A stretch of DNA of 64,000 bases, taken from assembly GCA_002506535.1 (NCBI GenBank), contig DAXT01000011.1:19328-83327 (forward strand). The letters run 5' to 3'. Below the pieces are notes generated by a model that saw only the letters and a list, made by a program, of their open reading frames with translations, did not search any database and was not told where the DNA came from. How positions within the stretch are numbered: the stretch's first letter is position 1; each line of letters begins with the position of its first letter. This document shows positions 25,917 to 34,583 of this stretch, piece by piece. The position numbers and the translations under genes are program-made. The DNA is from Methanothrix harundinacea. GTDB taxonomy: Archaea; Halobacteriota; Methanosarcinia; Methanotrichales; Methanotrichaceae.

Positions 25917-26881
25917 TCGAGAAGGCGTCTGATAAGAGTTCATCAGAGCTAGATTACCTCCTCCACGAGGACCTTATAGAGCAATATCAAGAAGATAGCG
26001 AGATCCGGGGGCTGTCGCCTGAGTCGACTCGAAGGTACGTCTCATCGATAAAGATCTACGTCCAGTTCCTTGAGGATAACGGCATGGATCTCCTCGGGGC
26101 CGATCGCAACACCATCCGCAAGTTCCTCGAATACCTCCGAAAGGTGAGGGAAGTCCACCAGAAGACGATCGAAAACTACTTCACCGGGCTATCGGGGTTC
26201 TACGATTTTCTTGAGTACGAGGGGCACGTGGACAAGAACCCCGTCCATTCGGTGAGGAAGAGGTATCTGAGGAGGTACAAGGACAATGACGATGGTCAAA
26301 TGAGAAAGCTCATCTCCATCGAAGAGATGACTCACCTCATCAACTCCACCATGGACATCCGCGACAAGGCGATCATCACCCTCCTGGCGAAGACGGGGAT
26401 AAGACGGCGAGAGCTGATCACCCTCGACGTCGACGACATCGACTGGGTGGAGCAGAGCATCAGGCTGAAGCCGACGCCCAAGAGGACGAACCGTATAGTC
26501 TTCTTCGACGACGAGACCGCCTTCATCCTGAAGAGGTGGCTACGGGCGAGGGCGTCCCGGAACGGTGGCGACTCAAAAGCCCTCTTCACCAACAGCACCG
26601 GCGGCCGGCTTAACAGAAACGGAGTCTACACCGCCGTCACGAAGGCGGCGGAGCGGGCCGGCATCCACAAGCCTGAATCGGATCGGATGGAGGATCACTT
26701 TTCACCCCACTGTTGCCGTCACTGGTTCACCACCCATATGAGGCGATCGGGGATGCCTCGCGAGTTCATCCAGGAGCTTCGTGGCGACGTGAGGAAGGAG
26801 GCGATCGACATCTACGACCATATCGACAAGAAGGAGCTTCGCGAGAGTTACCTAGCCCATATACCGCAGTTGGGGGTATAG
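25913..26881 (+). CDS. tyrosine recombinase (XerC/D-type integrase)
   Basis: 322 residues from ATG 25913, preceded by GGAGGTGGGTGGG. SAM-like N-terminal core-binding domain (SPESTRRYVSSIKIYVQFLEDNG). The catalytic domain has TGIRRRELITLDVDD (Arg), LKPTPKRTNRIVFF (Lys), SPHCCRHWFTTHMRR (HxxR) and the nucleophile Tyr in AIDIYDHID. Complete and apparently active. It probably integrated the neighbouring element at tRNA-Leu. A diverged copy of its C-terminus lies at 27563-27730. Confidence 0.92.
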   Translation: MIEKASDKSSSELDYLLHEDLIEQYQEDSEIRGLSPESTRRYVSSIKIYVQFLEDNGMDLLGADRNTIRKFLEYLRKVREVHQKTIENYFTGLSGFYDFLEYEGHVDKNPVHSVRKRYLRRYKDNDDGQMRKLISIEEMTHLINSTMDIRDKAIITLLAKTGIRRRELITLDVDDIDWVEQSIRLKPTPKRTNRIVFFDDETAFILKRWLRARASRNGGDSKALFTNSTGGRLNRNGVYTAVTKAAERAGIHKPESDRMEDHFSPHCCRHWFTTHMRRSGMPREFIQELRGDVRKEAIDIYDHIDKKELRESYLAHIPQLGV

Positions 26882-26931
26882 TTATTTATTTGCGGAAATA
26901 CGTCTTATTTACATTCAGAAGATAATATGGA

Positions 26932-27546
26932 ATGGAAGGGGTAACCATGAGGTCTGTAAATGAATCGGGTTTGACGAAAAGAGACAGTTATAATCTTGAT
27001 TTAATAAAAAAAGAGCGTTATAAGCGCGACCATTATTTGAACTGCATGAGATGCGGTCATGCCTGGCGTCCATTCGTCGATCGTCCTAAAGCCTGCCCCG
27101 GCTGTGGTTCTAGAATATGGGATAAGCCAAAGACGACGAATCCAGAGGATATAACTGTTGTACGTGTTTATGGGGAAGCCCATCAATATTACGGCCACCA
27201 TTACCATATCAGACCATTTCCATCGTTCCCGCAAAGCATGATAGTAGATTTGTTGCTGGAACGGCTTAAGCTCATGCTCAAGACAGATTCTTATAATGAA
27301 GATCGGAATCGATTCGAGGGAAGAGATTATAGATTATACCTTCATATTGATAAAAATACTCAGGATGGATTTTACGTTGGCATGCGGGAGGGCGATTCAA
27401 AACATTTCGAACGTCTCTTCAAATTGACTGGGAGAGAACGAATTCATGTTTTGATCTATGATAGCAAGGGAATGGATCTTCTGTTGAGATCAATTAGTGA
27501 TATATTTCCAAATGCAAAGATAGAGAAACAGGAATCGAACTCCTAG
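26932..27546 (+). CDS. zinc-ribbon protein of unknown function
   Basis: 204 residues, AT-rich compared with its neighbours. A zinc ribbon CMRCGHAW ... CPGCGSRIW (about 38-64) is followed by a long unrecognised alpha/beta region (DYRLYLHIDKNTQDGFYVGM, RERIHVLIYDSKGMDLLLRS). ATG 26947, with GGAAGGGG upstream, is an alternative start. Cargo gene of the element between two recombinase copies. The composition suggests separate acquisition. Confidence 0.65.
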   Translation: MEGVTMRSVNESGLTKRDSYNLDLIKKERYKRDHYLNCMRCGHAWRPFVDRPKACPGCGSRIWDKPKTTNPEDITVVRVYGEAHQYYGHHYHIRPFPSFPQSMIVDLLLERLKLMLKTDSYNEDRNRFEGRDYRLYLHIDKNTQDGFYVGMREGDSKHFERLFKLTGRERIHVLIYDSKGMDLLLRSISDIFPNAKIEKQESNS

Positions 27547-27562
27547 GTTTCTTCATACATCG

Positions 27563-27730
27563 CTTCACCACCGGTTCACCTCCCACCTCCGACGGGCGGG
27601 GATGCCTCGCGAATTCATCCAGGAGCTCCGGGGTGACGTGAGGAAAGAGGCCATCGACATCTACGATCACATCGACAAGAAGGAGCTTCGGGAAAGCTAC
27701 ATCGCCCATATACCTCAGTTGGGGATATAG
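27563..27730 (+). pseudogene. C-terminal fragment of a second tyrosine recombinase
   Basis: The frame ending at TAG 27730 reads HHRFTSHLRRAGMPREF, then IQELRGDVRKEAIDIYDHID, and ends in YIAHIPQLGI. It aligns codon for codon with the last 55 or so residues of the intact recombinase at 25913-26881, which ends YLAHIPQLGV. Only the HxxR-to-C-terminus portion remains, including the nucleophile Tyr. Synonymous differences are many, so it is a related rather than freshly duplicated gene. Confidence 0.85.
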
Positions 27731-27753
27731 GTGGTGATCTTCACAGCTTCTAG

Positions 27754-27955
27754 CTATTTTTATTTAGCCTCAATTTAAAAAGCTTTACGTGGCTTCTGGA
27801 GGGTCTGGACCTTGAGGTCCTAGACAATGGCCGGGGCGGCGATCCTCCCCCCGGCGACGCCGTGGTGGCTCCGGTCTGGCGGTCCGGGGCTCTTCTCGCC
27901 GGCGATCACCCCCACCTTGAATCGCTTCGGCGATCCGACCCGCTCCGACAGTCGC
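27754..27955 (+). ncRNA. candidate structured RNA element, copy A
   Basis: CTATTTTTAT at 27754 and ATTTAAAAA at 27773 (19 nt apart) look like promoter elements. The GC-rich body downstream includes a strong hairpin GTCTGGACC-TTGA-GGTCC-T-AGAC and the conserved stretches GGCGAT-x-CTCC, CGTGG-x-GG-x-TCCGGTCT. Copies B (34829) and C (52975, minus strand) share the boxes at identical spacing and much of the body. No supported protein is encoded. It could instead be a non-autonomous mobile element or a long regulatory leader. Confidence 0.4.
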
Positions 27956-28067
27956 CGAGAGGTCTTTTAATCTCGCCCATCCTTTCACCCTCTCGGCGGC
28001 CGGATATGCGAGGCTCCCATAGAAACATTTTTCGTGGTTGGCGACAGTATCTTTCGCCAGAGGGCGA

Positions 28068-28139
28068 CTATGACGAGACTGAAACTGATTCTCGGGCTGC
28101 TGGCGATGCCCGCCACAATGGACGAGGTGGACGACGAGT
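28068..28139 (+). pseudogene. signal-peptide remnant of a secreted HEAT-repeat protein
   Basis: The frame encodes MTRLKLILGLLAMPATMDEVDDE and stops. It matches the N-terminus of the HEAT protein at 35111 (MRMKLILAATVLMAALVIPATADEVDDL), including the DEVDD after the signal peptide. Together with copy A upstream it mirrors the arrangement copy B then HEAT gene, so this is a decayed paralogue. Confidence 0.6.
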
Positions 28140-28169
28140 AACAGGTTTTGATGTGTAATTCTCTCGTAC

Positions 28170-29585
28170 TCACCTTTCCAGCTTTTTCAAAGCGATTATT
28201 ACAGTATCACGAACCCACGTGCTAGGATCATCACGCATCTTTCTTAATGCTTCAATTGCTCGTCGATCTCCAATATTTCCAAGCGCTTCTGCAACTGCAT
28301 GACGTACTGACTCGTCCTCGGACTCCAGTTTGGAGATTATGAAATCAACCGCCCTACTGTCTCCGATCTTCCCAAGAGAATTGGCTGCAGAACATTGAAC
28401 TCCAATATCCGGATCATGAAGTGCCTGCATTAATGAGTCGACTGCTCTCAGATCTCCTATCTTACCAAGGATCTCGACTATCCCTCGGCGAATATGAGGA
28501 TCTGAATCATTAAGTGCTTGAGTGAACTCTGGACGGTATCCAAAGCTAGTGAGTCCTTCCGCTGCGATGGATCTAACAGCGACATATTCGTCTCCAAGCA
28601 TCGCCTCGACCAACGGCTCTATAACACGAGGATCATGCAGGTGGCCAAGCGAACGGGCTGCTTCCTGTCTGGCATACCTGCTGTCTTCACTTGACAATAC
28701 CCGGATCAGCTCTTTAAATGATTCTTCGTCTCCTTTTTTTACTCTTCCTTCGATAGCTCGAATCCGTTCTGAGTCTTGCCGAGAATCGACGATGTAAGCG
28801 CTAGCAGAAAAGGCAAGCCGGTTTTCATCCGCAGCAAGCTTCTGCATTGCAAGATCGGTGAATGCGCGTTGTCTAAGCGGAATAGGTCCATAATGATGTC
28901 CTTTCAATACACAAGACGGTTTTGTATAGGGCCCGTTTCTCCACTTGTAAAATGTTCTAGCAAGATTCCCCTCTGGAAACACCTCTTTCCCACCCTTGGT
29001 GAATTGAAACGTTGCGGTATCGAACTCTATTCCTTGATTCTTGGCCATCTTCAGGATCAATTTTTCAATTGCCTCCTTGTCGGCTCCAAGCTTATCCGTC
29101 GCCAATTTATGCAACAAGCTGCGTGTATAGTCCTCACCAGATTTTAGCTTGCGGATGTCCACTATATCTTTCGGAGGAAGGTATCTATCATTTATCTTTA
29201 AAGGCGGCAGCTCCAGCCGCTTTTTCCTAATAAAACAAGAGGGGGGCTCGTTTTCGACTGGAGTTACTGTTTTAAAAAGTTTCTCGATTGCTGCATCACT
29301 AATCCTGCCTCTTAAAATTGGACCACCGGGGCGATCTTCTTTAACACTTTCGACTTCTATAAAAGGACGTCCATCTAAAGCATCCATTGGGAGAGATAAT
29401 CCTCTAAATGCTTTGCGTATTGTAGAATCTCCGAATTTTTTATTTACTAATTTTATAATATCCACTTGAGTAAGCCATTGTCCTCGGCGCTCAGCAAAGA
29501 AGGTAGCCACCATCGCGATTGGGCTTGGTCCTTTACCCTTCTCTGAGGGGAATAGGTGTTCTATGCGTTGTTTAATAGAGGCCAT
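28170..29585 (-). CDS. wHTH protein with C-terminal HEAT repeats
   Basis: 471 residues. The N-terminal part (about 1-75) resembles a winged helix (QWLTQVDIIKLVNKKFGDSTIRKAF). A middle region (about 120-280) is not recognised. The last 190 residues are five or six HEAT/PBS-lyase repeats of the form DxRAVDxLxxALxDxDxxVRxxAAxxLGKIGD. AT-rich relative to the core genome. Probably a DNA-binding scaffold protein of the element; function unknown. It runs opposite to its neighbours. Confidence 0.7.
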   Translation of the reverse strand: MASIKQRIEHLFPSEKGKGPSPIAMVATFFAERRGQWLTQVDIIKLVNKKFGDSTIRKAFRGLSLPMDALDGRPFIEVESVKEDRPGGPILRGRISDAAIEKLFKTVTPVENEPPSCFIRKKRLELPPLKINDRYLPPKDIVDIRKLKSGEDYTRSLLHKLATDKLGADKEAIEKLILKMAKNQGIEFDTATFQFTKGGKEVFPEGNLARTFYKWRNGPYTKPSCVLKGHHYGPIPLRQRAFTDLAMQKLAADENRLAFSASAYIVDSRQDSERIRAIEGRVKKGDEESFKELIRVLSSEDSRYARQEAARSLGHLHDPRVIEPLVEAMLGDEYVAVRSIAAEGLTSFGYRPEFTQALNDSDPHIRRGIVEILGKIGDLRAVDSLMQALHDPDIGVQCSAANSLGKIGDSRAVDFIISKLESEDESVRHAVAEALGNIGDRRAIEALRKMRDDPSTWVRDTVIIALKKLER

Positions 29586-29676
29586 TTAGCGTCGCCCACT
29601 ATTCTTTCTCTCTAACCTATATTATTGGAAGGAAGTTCTATGTATTATATTTTCTGGGGTATCGTAGGATCTTATT

Positions 29677-29850
29677 ATGGGTATGTTGAATGTCGAGGTT
29701 AGCGACCACCTGCTACAGGACTTCCGCAGGTTCGCAGTTGAGAAGCACGGGCGCATATACCGCGTCTTGAGACCCGAAGTCGAAGCAGCGCTTATCGAGT
29801 ATCTGAAGAAGCACGGACGAGATCGAGGTGAGCAGCATGGAAATATTTAG
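29677..29850 (+). CDS. 57-residue ribbon-helix-helix-like protein
   Basis: A short frame, MGMLNVEVSDHLLQDFRRFA and onward, with a single beta strand followed by two helices (RPEVEAALIEYLKKHG), the RHH pattern. It overlaps the next gene by 14 nt. It is the first plus-strand gene before the primase, so a plausible copy-number or operon regulator of the replicon. ATG 29683 is an alternative start. Confidence 0.55.
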   Translation: MGMLNVEVSDHLLQDFRRFAVEKHGRIYRVLRPEVEAALIEYLKKHGRDRGEQHGNI

Positions 29851-30064
29851 TGGATATCGATTGTCTCCGTGGGAAGAAGCCATTGGAATATTCCACAAAC
29901 TCTACCACTACGATGGGGTCCTCATAGCAAGGATCGGGCCGGTCGCGGTTCATTTGCCTTTCGAGTTCGAAGAGACGCTGCGGCCCTTTGTAGGCAAGAA
30001 GATCGGCATCCTCCGAACCGATGACCCAGCAAGGCCTTACCGATTTCGACATGTCAGTGGGTGA
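29837..30064 (+). CDS. 75-residue protein preceding the primase
   Basis: Starts at ATG 29837 with GAGGTGA 5 nt upstream. Small beta-rich product (YDGVLIARIGPVAVHLPFEF, GKKIGILRTDDPARPYRFRHV). No family recognised. Located 18 nt before the primase-helicase gene on the same strand, probably part of the replication operon. Confidence 0.6.
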   Translation: MEIFSGYRLSPWEEAIGIFHKLYHYDGVLIARIGPVAVHLPFEFEETLRPFVGKKIGILRTDDPARPYRFRHVSG

Positions 30065-30082
30065 TGCCAGAGGACTGACGAG

Positions 30083-33000
30083 ATGGCATCCTCCCAGGTG
30101 GTTATCGACGATCAACTGAAAGGCCGGGGGTTTCGGTTTACCCGGCTGAGCCAGGCAATTCTAGGGGATAAGGCCAGTGGAAAGAGCCCCATCGATAAAG
30201 CATATTATGACGAGGGGGCGCTGGCCGAGGACGACCCCCACCTCCTCTCGCATATCGAGGTCGGGAGAGGCTACGGGATGGTGGGGACCTTCGGGGACTT
30301 TATTGGCTTCGATGCTGACGAGGCGGGGGAGCTGGCGGCGTTGGGGATTATGGACCGACTCCCGCCGACACTGACCGATAGAGCCCCAAATAAGCCGGAG
30401 AGCTTGCATCTCTATTACATCTGTCCGGATCTCCCTAAAACTTTTCATTTCTACCATCCGACTAAGACGGTTGAAGGGGACGAGGGCGAGGTTAAGCAAC
30501 TGGCGAGGCTGGAGCTAGGCCAGGTTTGCGCGGGCCGGGGTCATATCACGGGGCCGGGGGCTCCTCACTGGAGCGGAGGGAGGAGGGAGATCATAGACGA
30601 CTCCCCTCTTGCAGAGATCACCGTCGATGACCTCCGGGCGATCCTCCGGGGGCTGGCGTTCTCCGAGGACCCCACCAAAACCCCCACCTTCGACGAGGCG
30701 GCGGGTCTGGTGGACGACTCCTCCCTCTCAACGCTTGAAGAGCTGGAAAGGGCGGTGAGGACGAAGAGAAGAACGGGGGAGCAGACTCTCTCGGAGAGGA
30801 TCGGGGGTATCGAGCGGGTTATAGATGCGTATCACTGGAGGGCGACGACGAAGAGCGGCGATAACTGGAAAGGAGATATTCCCGGCGAGGTATCAAAGAG
30901 CAAAACGGCGCTGGCGGTCGATATCAAAAAGGGGCTTTGGTTCTGTCATCACCATGCCGACAGCGAGGGCGACGAGGGCCGCCGCGTCGCCCCCTTCGAG
31001 GGGTTGATTGATTGCCGGGGAAAGGATCGCCTCCGGGACCCCGTCGTATTCCAGGCGGTTCTGAGAGCCTGCGAAGAGAAGGGTCTGATAGATCCCGACG
31101 AGGGCCGGGGCCGGGGCGAGGGCTCCACCGACGCGGCGCGGGACCTTCTGGAGGTACTGGAAGAGAAGCTTTCAGAGGACGCCGACGGATGGGCGGCGGA
31201 TCCCGACGTTAAGCGGCTTCTGGCGTCATACCGGCGGCGTGATGCTGTCGGGGCGGAGGCCCTATTAAAGCGAGCCGGTGTCAGGGGAGACCTCAAAAAA
31301 GCCCTTCTGACCGACTTAAAAAAGATCGATGACGAGGACGGCGACGACGAGAAGGGCGGGCGCGGTCCATCGATGGCTACCCGGATTGTAGACCTCGCCC
31401 TCTCCTCCGGGGCGTCGTTCTGGAAGACCCCCGAGGAGGAGCCCTTTGTTACTCTTCCAGGCGGGGGAGGTCATGTCGAGAACCACCCCCTCCGGTCGAA
31501 GGCTACCAAAACGTGGTTGAGCGGTCTTCTCTACCAGGCAGAAGGGAAAGCGCCTAAAGGTTCGGCGGTGGTGGATGCGTTGGCCGTCCTGGAGGGGCAG
31601 GCGATCTTCGGGGAGGAGGTCCATCCTGTCTATGTCCGATTGGCTGAGTACGGCGGCCGGTTCTATCTCGATTTAGGGGGCGACGATTGGCGAGCGGTGG
31701 AGATCGACTCCGGCGGGTGGAGGGTGGTTCCCTCCGAGGTCGTCCCGGTGAAGTTCAAGAGGGCGAAGGGGCTTGCGGCGCTACCAGAACCGAAGAGCGG
31801 GGGGAACCTGGAAGACCTCCGGCGGGTTCTGAATGTCCCGGCGGGCTCGCCGTGGATGTTGGTTCTGGCGTGGCTGGTTCAAGCGTTCAATCCGTCGGGG
31901 CCTTATCCTCTCTTGATCGTAAACGGTGAGCAGGGGAGCGGGAAAAGCTGGTTAGGCCGGATCCTCCGGGCTGTGATCGACCCTAACAAGTCGCCTCTCC
32001 GACGACCTCCCCGGAGTGAGCACGATCTGATGATAGCGGCGTCCAATTCGTGGGCAATCGTCTACGATAACTTAAGCGGGCTCCCTGCCTGGCTGGGGGA
32101 TTCGCTGAGTACGGTATCAACAGGTATTGGGATGTCTGCAAGAGAACTCTATACCGACGGCGACGAGGCGATATTTGACGTTCAAAGGCCGATCATCATC
32201 AACGGTATCGACGGCTTAACGTCCCGTCCCGATCTCTTAGACCGGGCGGTTGTTGTCAATCTCCCCCGGATCAGAGACGAGGCCCGGAAGACAGAAAAAG
32301 AGATCAAGGCCGACGTTGCCCGAATCCGGCCGGGGGTCCTGGGGGCTATTCTCGATGTGATCTCATCCGGGATCCGAGATCTACCAACCGTCGACCTGGC
32401 ATCTAAGCCCAGGATGGCGGATTTCGCCGAGTGGATAGTTGCCTGTGAGCGGGGCCTAGGATGGGAGGCGGGGGCGTTCCTGGCGGCTTTCGAGGAGAAC
32501 CGGGACGAATCTAAGGCGTCTCTTATCGAGAACGATATGTTCTCCACCGCCCTGGTGTCCATGGTGAAGGCGGCCCCCAAAGGGGAGGACCTAGAGATCA
32601 CCTCCTCCCTCCTCCTCATCGAGATGGAGAGGCGGTGCGGGATTGAATATCCCAGCAACCGGCCGACCGGGTGGCCTCGATCCGCAAAGGGAACCAGGGG
32701 CAAAATTAGGAGGATAGCTCCAGCCCTGCGGGTGAAGGGGATAGACGTTGAAGAGCGGCGGGGCAGTAACGGGGAGAAACTGATCTGCTTTACCCGGATA
32801 TCTGACGGATCGCCTGACGGTTCTGACGAATCGAAAACCGATCCGTCAGGAGAAATAAAAATAGCATGGGACGGTTCTGACGAATCTGACGAAAATCTCC
32901 CTAACTCTAACCCTCAAAAGAGAATAGAAAGAAAAGAGAGAGAAGAGAGAGAAGAGAGAGAGGGTAGGAGTAAGAGCGAAAATCCGTCAGAACCGTCAGA

Positions 33001-33388
33001 ACCGTCAGAGGGCGGCGGGGGCGATCGAAAAAAATCTGACGAATCGAAAACCGATCCGTCGGAATCTGACGGTTATTCGTCAGAGGGTGGGGGGGCAAAG
33101 CCCTCTATCTCCGAGGAGCTGGAGGAGGACCGCCGGCGACAGGCAGAGGAGGCAGAGAGGACGGCGACTCCATCACCGAAGGGCGACGAGGGCGGGGCCC
33201 TGGAAGTGGCGAGGTCCCTCCAGGCGGCGGGAAAGCGTGTCACCTTCGGGAACGTCGAGGCCTATCTTGAGAAGCGGGCCGGGGGGTACGTCGAGCCGAA
33301 GGTGGTTAAGCGTGTCTTGAGCGCGCTGGGGGGCCTGGGGTGGACGACGGCGAAGGACGGGTCCCTCTCCGAGGGGGTGAGGGCGTGA
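30083..33388 (+). CDS. replicon primase-polymerase / helicase fusion
   Basis: 1101 residues. The N-terminal 200 resemble bifunctional primase-polymerase (prim-pol) domains: DFIGFDADEAGE (acidic D-x-D site, about 75), SLHLYYIC, and GHITGPGAPHWSGG. A CHC2-like linker region (KKGLWFCHHHADSEGDEG) follows. The C-terminal half has a D5/DUF927-like ATPase: Walker A NGEQGSGKSWLG (about 614), WAIVYDNLSGL and RPIIINGIDGL. The tail is a Ser/Asp/Glu-rich linker, encoded by the heptamer cluster at 32801-33084, and a small C-terminal domain. This is the replication protein expected of an archaeal plasmid or virus, here integrated. Confidence 0.82.
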   Translation: MASSQVVIDDQLKGRGFRFTRLSQAILGDKASGKSPIDKAYYDEGALAEDDPHLLSHIEVGRGYGMVGTFGDFIGFDADEAGELAALGIMDRLPPTLTDRAPNKPESLHLYYICPDLPKTFHFYHPTKTVEGDEGEVKQLARLELGQVCAGRGHITGPGAPHWSGGRREIIDDSPLAEITVDDLRAILRGLAFSEDPTKTPTFDEAAGLVDDSSLSTLEELERAVRTKRRTGEQTLSERIGGIERVIDAYHWRATTKSGDNWKGDIPGEVSKSKTALAVDIKKGLWFCHHHADSEGDEGRRVAPFEGLIDCRGKDRLRDPVVFQAVLRACEEKGLIDPDEGRGRGEGSTDAARDLLEVLEEKLSEDADGWAADPDVKRLLASYRRRDAVGAEALLKRAGVRGDLKKALLTDLKKIDDEDGDDEKGGRGPSMATRIVDLALSSGASFWKTPEEEPFVTLPGGGGHVENHPLRSKATKTWLSGLLYQAEGKAPKGSAVVDALAVLEGQAIFGEEVHPVYVRLAEYGGRFYLDLGGDDWRAVEIDSGGWRVVPSEVVPVKFKRAKGLAALPEPKSGGNLEDLRRVLNVPAGSPWMLVLAWLVQAFNPSGPYPLLIVNGEQGSGKSWLGRILRAVIDPNKSPLRRPPRSEHDLMIAASNSWAIVYDNLSGLPAWLGDSLSTVSTGIGMSARELYTDGDEAIFDVQRPIIINGIDGLTSRPDLLDRAVVVNLPRIRDEARKTEKEIKADVARIRPGVLGAILDVISSGIRDLPTVDLASKPRMADFAEWIVACERGLGWEAGAFLAAFEENRDESKASLIENDMFSTALVSMVKAAPKGEDLEITSSLLLIEMERRCGIEYPSNRPTGWPRSAKGTRGKIRRIAPALRVKGIDVEERRGSNGEKLICFTRISDGSPDGSDESKTDPSGEIKIAWDGSDESDENLPNSNPQKRIERKEREEREEREGRSKSENPSEPSEPSEGGGGDRKKSDESKTDPSESDGYSSEGGGAKPSISEELEEDRRRQAEEAERTATPSPKGDEGGALEVARSLQAAGKRVTFGNVEAYLEKRAGGYVEPKVVKRVLSALGGLGWTTAKDGSLSEGVRA
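32801..33084. repeat. iteron-like cluster of TCTGACG / CGTCAGA heptamers
   Basis: Ten exact copies (starts 32801, 32822, 32876, 32885, 32985, 32994, 33003, 33035, 33065, 33078) and three one-mismatch copies (32813, 32844, 33057) fall within 284 bp, in both orientations. They flank a 35-bp purine-only GA tract at about 32929-32963. The cluster lies inside the primase gene and codes for its acidic linker. Candidate replication origin or protein-binding array. Confidence 0.55.
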
Positions 33389-33615
33389 TGCAGTCCGATT
33401 GTTTCTGTTTTCCTGAGGGTGACCCTCCCCCTCGACGGCGTGGCATTGAAGTGGAGGGACCAAAGGATTGCCCGATCCCAGCAATACCGGGACGTGGCCG
33501 AAGATGCGCTCGATGTGGTCGACCTCTTAACGACGGAGGGCGGGAGGTCGCTTTCGTCGGGCTTTGCTGCTGGAGTTGCTGCAAGCGAGAGTGGGGAAGA
33601 ACAAATGTCAGATAA
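33388..33615 (+). CDS. small zinc-ribbon protein
   Basis: 75 residues from ATG 33388, which overlaps the primase TGA by one base (TGATG). The C-terminal half is Cys-rich: RRCARCGRPL and LCCWSCCKREW, a clear zinc-ribbon pattern. An overlapping frame at 33419-33655 is less convincing because it lacks such motifs and starts inside this gene. Translationally coupled to the primase. Confidence 0.6.
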   Translation: MQSDCFCFPEGDPPPRRRGIEVEGPKDCPIPAIPGRGRRCARCGRPLNDGGREVAFVGLCCWSCCKREWGRTNVR

Positions 33616-33651
33616 GAATGAGAGGAACCGATTGAACGGGAGGGGCAGGTC

Positions 33652-34044
33652 ATGAAATCTTATAGAGCCTGCCGAATAGTGAGCGGTGAGACGAAATATT
33701 CGCTCGGGCAATTTAAGGAGGACCTTAACCAGAACATTGGTTGGGATGAGGACGACGAAGAGAACCGACGGGCTCTTTTCGACCTCTACATGAACGTGAT
33801 TTACCTATGCTCCATCGATCTCAGCTTCAGAGACGTCGCGAAAGTGCTTACAACCGAGATCTATCCAGACTTGCCTAAAGACTTCGTCCGAGAGATCGCC
33901 CAGGATATCAGAGCAGACTGCAAAGAGGATATCGAGATCCTTAGAGCCATATGGATGAGGAAGTATTGCGATTTCCTGGCCCTTGGCGCGTCTAGAGAGA
34001 GGGCGGTGGATATGGTCAACCGCTGGATCAGGGAGGAGCTTTAA
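33652..34044 (+). CDS. 130-residue element protein, unknown function
   Basis: A mostly helical product (LGQFKEDLNQNIGWDEDDEENRRALFDLYMNVIYLC, VREIAQDIRADCKEDIEILRAIW). ATG 33652 is preceded by GGGAGGGGCAGG. It precedes an HTH gene by 3 nt. No family recognised. Position suggests a plasmid or virus accessory protein. Confidence 0.6.
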   Translation: MKSYRACRIVSGETKYSLGQFKEDLNQNIGWDEDDEENRRALFDLYMNVIYLCSIDLSFRDVAKVLTTEIYPDLPKDFVREIAQDIRADCKEDIEILRAIWMRKYCDFLALGASRERAVDMVNRWIREEL

Positions 34045-34047
34045 GAA

Positions 34048-34470
34048 ATGACGAAGGACGTCGAGACGAGAGCGAAGTTCATCGAGATGCGGGCCGAGGG
34101 CCATACCTTGACAAAGATCGTCGAGGAACTGGACATCTCCTACAACACCGCCGTCAACTGGAACCGGTACTTTGCGGAACGTATCGAGGCGGCCCGTGCC
34201 ATCAAGCTTGAGGAGCTACTAGACAAGTACCTCATGGCCAAAGGAAAAAAGATCGAGCTCTTCGGTGAGAGGTTGCTGGCGATCAAAGACGAAATGGCGA
34301 CAAGAGATCCCTCTGAGGTTCCCACAGCCAAGCTTTTCGACATGCTGCTGAAATGCCAGGCGGCTCTCGAAAAAGAGATGGTCGAGCCCAGGTTCATGAC
34401 CGAATCGGATATCGAGGAGGTGAAAACGAAACGGCTCTACGTCGAGGAGCTTTTCAAGGGTCCGCTCTGA
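34048..34470 (+). CDS. HTH protein, terminase-small-subunit-like or regulator
   Basis: 140 residues. Residues about 5-45 (TRAKFIEMRAEGHTLTKIVEELDISYNTAVNWNRYF) form a Hin/resolvase-like helix-turn-helix. The rest is helical (LEELLDKYLMAKGKKIELFGERLLAIKDEM). Such HTH-plus-helix proteins include phage terminase small subunits and element regulators; no large terminase is nearby. Spaced 3 nt after the previous gene, so cotranscribed. Confidence 0.65.
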   Translation: MTKDVETRAKFIEMRAEGHTLTKIVEELDISYNTAVNWNRYFAERIEAARAIKLEELLDKYLMAKGKKIELFGERLLAIKDEMATRDPSEVPTAKLFDMLLKCQAALEKEMVEPRFMTESDIEEVKTKRLYVEELFKGPL

Positions 34471-34583
34471 AAAGTAGAGATTTTTTGGGCAGGAATTGAT
34501 CAATCGGGTCAAGTACCCATCGAAGCTCTCCTCTCTGCTCGGGGGGGTTATTTGGAGGCCATTCGATCGGAGGATGTTGATAT

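Noticed and set aside
27785..28173. open frames on both strands over copy A of the dispersed element
   Set aside because: Frames are not preserved in copies B or C, and products are Arg/Pro-rich with no pattern.
33419..33655. 78-codon frame overlapping the small zinc-ribbon gene
   Set aside because: It starts inside the better-supported frame that is coupled to the primase stop and carries Cys pairs; cannot be excluded, but has no positive evidence.
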